From Andrena cerasifolii (lineage: Eukaryota > Arthropoda > Insecta > Hymenoptera > Andrenidae): a stretch of DNA of 64,000 bases. The notes beneath the pieces are model-generated. The model saw nothing but the letters and a program-made list of their open reading frames with translations. It was not told the DNA's origin and searched no databases. Shown here one piece after another: positions 33,801 through 45,800 of the stretch (the stretch's first letter is position 1; each line of letters opens with the position of its first letter). Position numbers and translations under genes: made by a program. The stretch is taken from NCBI RefSeq assembly GCF_050908995.1, contig NC_135124.1, forward strand, positions 2,852,001 through 2,916,000, written 5' to 3'.

Positions 33801-36800
33801 GACTTCAGCGAATATGGTAGTATTTTTTCGGATGTTTAAAGTCGGGACCTTGAATCGGATTGATAGCCCCGTTTCGTTAAAAGTACTCCGATTTAAATTA
33901 TTTTCTGACCGTTTAATCGGGAGAATGCAAGGAATCCATTGGGGAATCACTTTCATATTGATACGATGAAAAATAAAGGAATTCACTTTCTGCATAATCG
34001 ATGACCCATCGCCGAGCAACTCCAGGCCCCAGTTTAGACGGGTGAACGAAACAATGTCGCTCGGCTTGGGCTTTCGACTAAAGTATGATTGAATACGAGA
34101 ACACTGTTCGATCAATCATGATTGAATCCCCATGATTGAAGTAGTTCAATCATGGCCAACGATTGAATCCCCATGATTTCAATCGTGAGCGCTTCGATTA
34201 AAAACTGACTCGGGTTAGTTTTATTCATGAGTCTCGAATCAAATTTTCGTCTTTTAGTCGAACTGAATTTTTTATTTGAAATAATTTTATGCCCATCTCT
34301 GTAGTGTCAGCACTGTCTGCACGTATTCAAAGTGCATGGCGAGCTGGACAAAACTTTTCCGGCAGAAGCGATCGCTCAAGAAGACCGGACCAATTTGAAG
34401 TGTCACTTTTCAGAATCTTGTGAAAGTTGAAGTGTTAACGACAGACATGAGCAGACATACCGTAATGCAGTTGTAGTCAGTTAGGCCATTAAGGAGCTCG
34501 AGGCCCATGATGATTACCAGAGTCGCGCCGAAGGGGAGCTCGAAAGCTAACGATAACGTGGGCGTACAACGGATAGGGAAAACTGTAGTGGCGTGCGATG
34601 GAGACACATCAATCCGTATGACAGGCTTGAATACTGGAATTCTTGGGGGCTCCAGTGTTCGCTGCCACTGGGGATCCCAAGAGGGCCAGTTATTCCAGCC
34701 TATGAGTACGAGCCTGCACCGCACACTGCTACTTACTCTATTACAGTTTTCCGCTTAGAGCTCCCCCTCCGCCTGGCTCTGGAAAACACCATGGAGATTG
34801 GGCTCCTTAATAGCCCAGCTGGACCTAACTGCCGTAATGATTCGATATAAGTAACCCAATTTCTCCATGATATACAGGGTTATCCACTTAACTCAGAACA
34901 ACACATGCCTTCCGCGTCTGTTCTCATGCGCGCGGGTTCTGATAACTCAATCACTTAACAGTGATTAAGATTTCTGTTAAGTGAGTAAGACTTGAGAATT
35001 ACATTATTAAAAGTACAGATTCTATTTTATATGAACACACTTTTATTTAGTTGTACCAAAAAGTATGCTTCCTACGATACACGATGTATATAATAGGTAT
35101 TAATTTGGAAGAAATTGACGACTGCAGTGTCAGATTTTTTGTAATCTAACCCAGACCTACTTATAATGGCGCATCTACAAACATAATAGAAACAAAATAC
35201 GAATCTTATTTAACATGATTTACGTACATAGGTACTCATATTGTTACTCACCTTTTAATTTGTTCGCCAACTCTTTAGTAAACAAAATGTTAGCCAATTT
35301 ACTTTGACAATAAGCTTTAAAGGCAGAGTAAGAATTATCCATGTTTAAATTCTCAAAATGCATATCACCATCTGCAATATGATATACCTATTAGTTATAG
35401 AGAAAATATTTATCAACTGAAGTGTAGCGAACATGCATAAATTATCTTTCTGTGATGGAATTATATTTCCATTAGACGAATTTTCATTATCTGAATTTCC
35501 TTGTGGGAGGTAATGATAGAAATATATTAACAAATTGCCTTACCTGAATCTATTTATTTAATATAAATAAATATGCTACACTAATCTAATCAAACTTAGA
35601 TTGGATTTATTTACATTGTTATATATAAGGTGTTTGATACCACCGATTACGAAATGCCCTGTACATTTAAGTAAGAAAAATAATATTTATTAAGTATCTA
35701 AAATTACTTAACCCACTAGTTTTTAATGTTTGTAGTATCATGAAGTGGTAACATTTGTTTTTATCAAACCTTTTTTAAAACTATAAGCCAGGTCTGCCCG
35801 TTAGGATGCAAATACCTCTTTAAATTCTGGGACCCGGGTAACACCCAATCCCTGAACTGTCATCTTGTTAACCGTTGCGTGGGTTTTGGGAGAATTGCAA
35901 AAGTGTGTGTGCGTCATATGCGTGAGGCCCAGCTATATATCTGGGCTCGTAGTACGAGCCAGCATGGACACACGTACACTCGTGTACACTCCATTCCATA
36001 TAAGAGCAGACCTACGCCCCCACTGATTTGCGACCAATCTGCGCAGCCCCCACGGATCTGACACACGCGATTGGTCGTAGCAGTTTCGCGATTGGTCGTA
36101 GCACTTTCCCTGCCGGTTTACTACCAATCAACAGTGTATCCCTGCGCGGAACGAGTCCACTCTAAAGTGAAACGCAGTGAAGTTCTCCCGCAGCCCATGC
36201 TGTGGTTAGCAACGTAATAGTTCCGCGCTCGGCTTTTACCCTAGTTCCAGAACTTGAGGAGGTATTTGCATCCTAACACGCAGGCCTGCTATAAGTAGGG
36301 CTATAGCTGTGGACCGGGTACCCGAGTATCTCGGATACCCGGGACGAGGAAAATTTCCGGGTAGGCGCTACCCGGGTAAACTACCCGAGATACTCGAGAT
36401 ATCCGAGACCTCACAGAGTACAGAGGGTGATTCTGGAGCGACGCCTGTCAAAGAGATGCCACCTGACACCCCGTAGCGAGGTCAACTCCCTGTGGTACCT
36501 CACCGAATTTGATGGCTTTTGACCCTCGAAGGGGTTGGAATACCATTAAGATGGTGAGAAATGTCCAGGATTTCCGAATTTCTCATAAAATCTTTTCGAA
36601 AACGACGCCAATCGATTCCTTATGTTTTCCCAACTAAAATAGCACCAAGAACGGACCACTTTTAGACAAGCAATACAAATCATAAAAAGAATAGGCATTT
36701 TTTTACCACAATCTTTTATTTTTTGCTGGATGATTTTGTTTCATTTATTCAGGCTTCGACTAGGTTCAAGGGTTGAAGTGAAAATGACAGTATGAAAATG

Positions 36801-39800
36801 AGAATGAGCAATTTGAAATTGTGATCGAATTTGGTGACATAGGTGAGGGAGAAGGGGTAAAACGAATACGCGTGCGACACGGATGCGTAACAGTGGAGCG
36901 GACCGCTAACGGGAGCGGGCGGACAGTCTTAATCAGGATCGATCAGACTTTTAGATTGTATCTCATTATCCTTTAATAAATTTAAAGTATTTACTTCGTC
37001 AGAGAATTGACCTTCGTTGAAGCTGTTACATCGTAACAGTAGATCGTGTGCGGCCGCAGCAATTTCCGGCCAACGTTTTCTTTCGTTCACTATTGTAATT
37101 TTCTCTACGTGCCTAACAGTAATTTTCTTGAATTACCAGCTAGAGCGCTCTAACTGCACATCTTCATGGCAGCCCTCCGTCCGTAACGTACATACCCACA
37201 AAAAATCATAAACCCACCAAATCATAAACGACCTTCAGGTCATTCCTTTTCGCGACTTTTCCGGCTTTCGCTCTTTATTCGATTCTTTAACCCCTCTAAC
37301 ATTTCCATCCAATTTTATGTTTATTTAATCTTTTCCCTGCTCACTAAAATAAGAGAATGTGGTAAAAAGAAGTCTACTCTTCTTGTGATTGTATTGCTGG
37401 TGTGAAAGTAGTGGGATTTTCATGACGTTTAGTATAATTTACTGTAATGAATATTTAACCCGCGACTACAGGGGGCCGACCTCAATTAGCTGCGGTCGGC
37501 TGAGGATTCATACCTAATTCAGAAATAAAATAATTCTTAACTCTTTAGCGTATTGATATGGAAGTGATGGATTCCTTATGTTTTTCCGATGAAAATCATA
37601 CCAAATTTCATATAAATCGGACTATTTTTGTCGAAGTGAATTTGTAATTATGCAAAACATTTGTTCATGGAATTTCCTTCATTATGCTCCGAATTACGTC
37701 GTTCTTTGCGTTATTTTCATCGGAGAAACATAAGGAATCGGTTGGTGTCGTTTTCGCAAAGATCTGATGAAAAATTAAAAACTGGAGATTTCTCACTTCT
37801 TAATTGGTATTTCTGTCTTCCCGGGGGTCGAAGCCGTTGACCCGAAGGCCATGACGCTCAGTGTGGCTCGAATTATGGAACGGTATTCTATGAGATCTCG
37901 GGTGTGTCTAGTATCTCGGGTAACGCCTACCCGGAAAATTTTTCTCTTCCTGGGTATCTCGCGGGTACCCGGATACCCGATCTCCCGGGAATCAACAGCT
38001 CTAGCTATAAGCCATAAGCGTTAAGAAAACGTTGTTTGTCAACATCACCTTTAGTTACTTTTACTAAATAATAAATATATCTATATAGGTACTTTTATAT
38101 GTATTTCAATGTTTTAATAACATTTTAACTTAGTATTTTAATATTTGTATGTATTTGATATTTTTGTTCACACTTACATTTATGTGCCACAGATGAAACG
38201 TTAATTATTCTACAATTAGGTGCCGATTTCTGTATCGTCGGTAAAAGTAAAAGCGTTAATAAAAAGTGTCCCAAATGGTTGACTTGGAAATGTGTCTCAA
38301 AACCATCCACCGTTTTTTCAAAAGGATGCAAAAATACTCCTGCATTATTAATTAATATATGAATGGCAGATTCTGTTGCTAATAAATGCTGCGCACAATC
38401 CTTAACGCTAGTTAAATTGCTAAGGTTTAGTTGACAAATTTCTAATTGTCCTGGTTCGCCATCAAATCCAGTCCCATTATTTCTGAAATTGAATTTGTTA
38501 TACCTATTACTTAAACTTGTATTTACTTAAATTGATACCATAGATACAGTAGTGTTCCTTATTTGTGGAATATCATTATTACGTAGACTATATATTTTAA
38601 AAATAACTTATTCTGAAATAATATGTCAGAAAGAACAGCGTTAAGTCCCAGAGGGAATTACTGACCTATGAGTGTGCAGCGATTGCTATACACCAGAGCT
38701 CTCCAGCGTAGGGGCCCATCACGCGCCTGCTTCCCCTTCCAAGGGGGATGACTGCCAAGACGGGCTAGCGTCTTGGCGGTTACCGTCGCGCAGTATCCCT
38801 GACAACGCGGACGAGAGTGGGAGAACCCGAACCTCCCGCGGGAGCGACCTTGGAGAGCCCTGCTATACACTATTGGAAAGATCTCGTCAAGACGAATCGA
38901 TTGATGCCTTTTTAACTTCGAAATCAGATGGGATCACCTCGAAAAATGACCTCAAAGTTCGAAAATTTGCGGTTTTTAACAAAAGAAACCGGTACTAAAA
39001 TCCCATCTGGCCTGGGGGATCTCGGGTAGGAACGTGCTGAAAAACCGAGGGATGTGAGTAATACTCTAACAGGTTAGGGCGGCAAATGTGCCTAATGACC
39101 TTTACTTCAGGACAGGGTTGGATCTGCGTTTGCCGCAAGTGCCCCTTTCCTAATGTCCAGTACGAGATCACCAATGGATCAGTGGCCCATCAGGGCTCCA
39201 GCTTGCTAGAGTATCGCTTACACCCCTCGGTTTTTCCTCAGATGCCTATCCGATGTACCTCGGGACAGATGGGATTTTACTATCGGTTTCTTTTGTTCAA
39301 AACCGCAAAATCTCGAACTTTGAGGTCATTTTCCGAGGAGATCCCATCTGATTACGAAGTTAGAAGTGGTATCAATAGGCTCGTCTTGACGAGATCTTTC
39401 CAATGGTGTATAGCAATCGCAGCACACTCATAGGTCAGTGATCCCCTCTGAGACTTAACATTGACCTTTAATTGTGAGCAAAATGAAGCCTTAGAATACT
39501 AATGCATAAATACCTCGAAGGATTTTTTCGTATGTCATCCACAGCTTCTTTTGCTTTATTCATGTCGCGACATGCTAAAATTACTCGAGCCCCTGAAAAA
39601 TAAAGTACACTACAGGAGTATAGAGGCACTATATTTATATTGTTGCGCCGGGGCGTTTTCATCGCAGGCCACCCCGACGCAAAGGAGTGGAAGACGGCTA
39701 TGCACGGGCCTATACCCGGTGTTCGCAACAATATATCATTTATCATTTTTATTATACATGTATATTTTCATTTCTTTTAAAATAAAAAATAATATTGTTA

Positions 39801-42800
39801 AATGTTCAACAAGCGCCGTTTGTAGTACGTATACTGACCCGAAAGATATCATCTTTCTATGTGGTTTATTTGGGGCTAGGGCAGGCCTGTTCAACAGAGC
39901 TGTGCCAACCGGGAGTACTTTCGGGTACTTGGCGAACAAAGCCAACAGAAACGCCAAGAACAGCTGACATCGATACTCATAAAGGGTCTATGCACACATA
40001 CCAGTTCCGCGCACAATTTAAGTACTCTTTTCGTTACAATCATTAAAAGTAAATCAGAATGATATAATGTTTAGTGTCATTTTCATCACAAATAGACCCG
40101 CAATCCATTAGTGGCACTTGTATGAAGGTCTAATTCATTACTGAATGGTCTGTTGCTATCATTGTTTTCATGACTCTCGTGCTTAGGACCCCCGAAGCGC
40201 GTTGTTCAATAGCGTTGACTCGCAAACCCATCAGGATCATAGAATAAGGTTCCATTCAGCGATGCCAGTGGGCTGTTGCACACGGGTTGGCCCTTTCTCC
40301 ACGACCAACCATATACATATGTACAGGGTGATTCTCTTGGTGCGCCTGGTCAAAGTGATGCCACCAGCTCAACCGTGACGAGGTCAACCCCCCGTGGTGC
40401 CTCTCTTAAGGGGGGAACCTTGTGTAAAATGAAATTTTTGAACATTTTTTTTTTTTTGTTTAAATCGATAGGAAATTTCCTCAGGAATACGGTAGAAAAG
40501 TTAGAAAGTGATCAGAGATGTTCTTGTACGTTATTTTCAAAATAAAGTGAACGGTTGTATTGGGCGGAGCGGCTCAGGTAGTCGGCCTTCGTCGGGCGCT
40601 CGGCCTTTCTGTCCCTTCTAACTGTGTTAAAACCTATACTAATGTACACCAGTTGTTAGACCCACCATAGCACTGCCTTTTTCGGCGTCTATACGTGTAC
40701 ATTTGTGTGTATAACGGTTTTGAAAAAGATGCCCCTTCGGCGAGGGGTCCTCGCTCATTGTCAGTTCAGCAGCGTCTCTTGAGTGAAATCGGTCGTTTAC
40801 AGAGCCTTATACGAATATATACGAATAAATTGAAAATGAGTCGAAAGCTGCAAGATAATAATCCAAATTATCGTCCGAATCGTCCCAGACGGCGAAAAGC
40901 TCCTAAAAAATTCGAATTTAAGAGTGCTGAGATAGAAAGTGAAAAGACGAGCGGAGGCGAAGGAACGAGCTCTTCTGCTAAGAAAATAAAAGCTACGTCG
41001 GCAGATGTAATTATTAATTTTACACATTGTTACCGAATTATAGAATTCATAAGTGTTTTTAGTGCAATATCAGATATTTCTGTGTGCAAAACGTGTAAAC
41101 AAAAACAAACATATGGAGAAACAGGCAGCCGTGGATTAGGTTTTAAAATCGCCGTTACATGTGCGTGTGGAACTGTTTTAATCAATTCGGGACCATTTCT
41201 AAATAATAGTTTCGAAATTAACCGCAGAATTGTGTTTGTGATGCGTTTACTAGGCGTGGCACGTAAAGGAATAAATATATTTTGCGGCATGATGGATTTA
41301 GGCTGTGAATTGAGTGTAAGTGCTTATGACGGCATTATACAGCATATACATACCGCAGCGCAAAAAATGTATAATGACACGTGTCACAAAGCTGTTGAAC
41401 AAGAAAAACAATTGAATGAAAAAAAGGAACAACCCTTGACAAGACTCAAAGTATCTGGAGACGGCTCTTGGAAAAAGCGAGGATTTTCTTCACACTACGG
41501 TGTAACGACGCTCATCGGTTATAACACGGGGAAAGTCATCGATTTATTGGTGAAAAGTAGCTACTGCCAAATATGTACGTTTTATAAAAACGATAAAAAG
41601 AATCCCGAATATTTAGAGCACAAAGAAGATGGGCATTGTGCAGTAAATCACAGTGGGTCTTCGGGTAAGATGGAAGTAGATGCTGTAGTTGAAATGTTTC
41701 TTCGCTCTGAAGAATTACACGGAGTACGCTACAGTAATTATATAGGAGACGGTGACGCTAAGACGTTCAAGGCTATACTCGATATTGAACCGTATGGTCA
41801 TAATTTCAAAATTAAAAAGAACGAGTGCATTGGACATGTGGAAAAGAGGATGGGCAGTCGGTTGCGCAATGTAAAAAAGAGTGCAAAATTAGGAGGAAAA
41901 GGAAAACTGACAGACGTGTTAATAAAAAAATTAACAAAATACTACGGTCTCGCTATTAGGCGTAACAGTGATTCTGTGATTGAGATGAGAAAGGCGATAA
42001 TGGCAACATTTCATCACCTATCTTCGACAAATAAAAAACCGCAGCACGACGATTGTCCCCCCGGCGCCGATTCGTGGTGTAAGTGGCGCGTCGCACAAGC
42101 CTCGGGGCAAGAATTTGATCATCCACCTCCATTACACGAAGATGTACAAAAACATATTCGCCCAATTTATGAAGACTTGTCACGGGATGATTTGTTAGAG
42201 AGATGTTTAGGTGGACATACGCAAAATGCTAACGAGAGCTTTAACGCTATCGTTTGGCGTTTAGCACCTAAACATCTCAACTGCGGTATTAAAATTGTTG
42301 AAATAGCTGCTTTTTTGGCTGCCGGCCTGTTTAACGAAGGATTTTCGTTTGTCCTTCAAACAATGCAACAACTTAGCATAGTAATTGGACAGCAGAGCAA
42401 AAGGTTTGCCGAAAATGAGGACAAACGCCGTATTCAACAGCAGGAGCGCCGCAGCCTTCCTTGGGCCAAAGAGGCTTGTGCTTCTCGAAAAGAAGAAAAA
42501 ACGGCTGAGTTACAAGTTTTTGAAGAAGAGGAAGATCTATTTTATGGCCCTGGAATCGCAGATTAACAAAAAACTGCGGTAAGTCAAAATGAATTACGAT
42601 TTTTCTGTTACTCAAATTTTAAACGCATTTTTCTCGAAACGCAAAATTTCGCATGCCGTGCAACGTAGCTCAAAAACTAATTACTCGATTTTTATGAAAC
42701 TTGGCATATATATTCTATAAATAATTGGCCTCAGCATGACGAGCTCCGATTTCTTTATTTTTTATGTAAAATATTGTTATTAACAATTGTTCATAACCGA

Positions 42801-45800
42801 AAATCCGTTTCTTTCTTCAAAACTTCGCCATTTTTGCAATTTTGAAAATTTTAATAAAAGAAAAATGTCATGCTGAGCGTTTTTGCATAAAGTAACTATT
42901 CCATTTTGATTTTTTTGTTTCAGATCATTTTTGTGCATTGTACACTGCACGGCGAATTTACAGGATGCCATTTTCAAGCCGCCATTGCACCATTATTATT
43001 AACAATTAAAATTTATAAAAAATATATTTTTTTACATTATAACGTTAATAAATGGTATTTCAAATTTTAAATCAATCTGCGCATTACATTTTCCAAAAAA
43101 AAATTCTTGAAAAACAGACCATTTACATAAGGTTCCCCCCTTAATTTATGGATTTCGAACCTCGAAGGGGTTGGAGTACCTATTAAGAAGTGCGAAATGT
43201 CCCGTTTCCGCAATTCTCATCAGATCTCTGCGAAAACGGTGCCAATCGATTCCTTATGTTTCGCCGATGAAACTAACACCAAGAACGACGCAATTCGGAG
43301 CATAATGAAGGAAATTACATGAAAAATTGATTTGCATAATTTCAAGCTAACTTCGTTGAATATAGTCCGATTTACATGACATTTGGTCTGATTTTAAACG
43401 GGAGAAAGCCAGGAAGTCATCGGTGTCACTTCCATATCGACACGATAAAGAATAAAGAATTTCTTAATACGCTGAAATAAATATTTCACATTTTCACCCT
43501 GAACTGCGGGGCGCCGACCTCAATTTGCTGCGGTCGGCCAAAGATTCATACCTGTTTCAGAAATAAAATAATTCTTTATTCTTTATCGTATCGATATGGA
43601 AGTGACACCGAAGGATTCCTTGTGTTTTTTCGATGAAGACCATACCAAATGTCATGTAAATCGGACTATTTTCAATGAAGTTAGCTTGAAATTATGCAAA
43701 TCAATTTTTCATGTAATTTCCCTCATTATGATCCGAATTGCGTCGTTCTTGGTGTTAGTTTCATCGGCGAAACATAAGGAATCGATTGGCACCGTTTTCG
43801 CAGAGATTTGATGAGAAATGCGGAAACAGGACATTGCGCACTTCTTAATAGGTACTCCAAATCCCTTCGAGGGTCGAAATCCATAAAATTACAAGAGGCA
43901 CCGCGAGGGGTTGACCTCGCCACGGGATACCAGGCGGCATTTCTTTGATCAGGTGCACCGAGAGAATCACCCTGTATACCCGTTTGAACGCTCGGAAAAT
44001 GTATACAATTTGTGGATTTTTTTACAAGTCAACGGCTTGATGAAGATTTTCCGTTTTTGTATTATGTTTACATAGTATTATGAACCACTTAAAAAAAGTT
44101 TCAGTTAAAAAAATATTGTTTTTCGGAAGTTATGGATACATATCCGAAACTCTTTCAATTTTAGACGGTGATCTAACCAGTAATTCTTTTTTATAAAATA
44201 TGTTAATAGCTATCGATCTACAGCGCCGATTTTGAAAATTTTGAAAAATAAAGAAATGGTGAGAGATCAAACATAAAGTTAGATGTTTCTAAGAGAAAAT
44301 TCCACTTTTTTATAAATAATAAAGGGGAAATCGGAATAAAGAAAGGCGTTGTAGATCGATGTGGAATGTTATTACGATTCTGCATGCAAAATTAGAAGTA
44401 AATTGGTTGAACGTAGCGCGATTTTTTAGGGCCACCGTAATGAAAACTGTACTTCCCCTGCGATCGATCGAATCGCTGCGCTGCGCGCCCCGTGCTACCT
44501 GGGTTATTCCACTCAAATGCCTATAACTTCGTCAATGTTCCGCATTTTTACATCGGACTTGATTTATAATATTCCTAAAACATCAATCTATGAAAATATG
44601 TAAAAAATAAAAAAATCCGTGTTTTGACACTGTCAAACGGTTATACCCCCTTAAAGAACCTTTCACTCACGGTATTTTTCGGGCGTACCTGGCATTAACA
44701 ATTATTAACTTTATTTAAAGATTTATAATTACTGAATCTGTTACCAATTATTTGTAAAATTCATAATCATGCGGACTTTAGTAATTCATGGACGATTTTC
44801 TTTTAACAGTCTGTTGAAGATCGAGATTTATCTAGAGAAGCGGATTCGGAAAATGAAGAGGGCACTCGGACTGAATCACCACTTCATCTAGCTGGACCAT
44901 CAACAAAAAGAAAAAGAAGCGAATGCGAAAATCCGTATGTGGAGAAAGCATATAGTATAATCGCAAATGCCCAACCAACAGATGACTGCTCCACTTTTGC
45001 CGAGAATATAGCCACGAAAATTCGAGGACTCAAGCGACGAAGACAATTAATCCTAATGCATAAGATTAATGCAATTGTCTTCGAGGCAGAAATGGAGGAA
45101 TTAAAGGAAATTGAGGGAGGGTGAGGGTGAGGGCAGAAATAATAAATATGGTAAACAAATATAACACAAATTTTATCATTTACCTTCACATAATCCTTTA
45201 AGGGGGTACCCTAGTGTAATTGCCTGTTTTTCAACGCCATCTTCGGGAATTTATTTAACAAAAACTATAAATTGATACTATCTGACGTTTTGCCTGCGTA
45301 TTAAGGAATCTTTGAAGTAATACTCAGAATTTTTTTGATCTCTTTTATCGCACATATAGATATAGACGGTGGCGCAAGCTTCTTAAAAAAAAATCTTTTC
45401 CGACGGACGTTGGTGTAGGAACTCTTCTAGCCATCCAAAATGGAAAGACTAAGGTTTATTTCCTTTATTATGCTTGTCGCTATGGATGGAACCACAGAGA
45501 CGCCGTAAAAATAAAAATTTGCAGAATGACAGCATTTTGAAAAAATGTTTTATTTTCGCTGATAAATTTAGCTGCTGTCGTTCTCTAGAATTAATTTTAT
45601 ACAAGATAGAAACTCGTCCGTGGTTCCAACCATAGCGACAAAGGTTATAAAGAAAATAAACCTTAGTTAATGTTATGTCATTTTTGTTATGGTCCGAATC
45701 GATCGCAGCGTCCCTAGTAAACAGACCAGTGATCTTTACTTTACTTTTGAGAAGAACATGTCTTAACTGTTTGAGGTTGAATTATATTGTTGCGCCGAGG

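Larger units (their letters stand above)
40324..43974. mobile_element. TA-flanked element with long (about 400 bp) inverted repeats, host of the Kolobok insertion
   Basis: Ends CAGGGTGATTCTCTTGG and CCGAGAGAATCACCCTG, flanked by TA. Without the nested Kolobok it is about 0.9 kb and nearly all inverted repeat. The arms include CCTCGAAGGG and the palindromic module described in the findings. A diverged relative starts near 36419 (CAGAGGGTGATTCTGGAGCG). Confidence 0.75.

Noticed and set aside
36296..38003. A CRISPR-like or satellite array of CCCGGGTA units
   Set aside because: The units are arranged as an inverted repeat with an 8-bp target duplication, so it is a transposon; spacing is irregular.
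40836..42566. Classification of the intact transposase as a Mutator (MULE) element
   Set aside because: The duplication is 4-bp TTAA, not 8-11 bp; Kolobok fits better. The shared domain name alone is not decisive.
44810..45124. Alternative last exon of the 9646 MADF gene
   Set aside because: Phase would fit, but a 35-kb intron passing an antisense host gene is unlikely, and Harbinger scraps flank the exon on the opposite strand.
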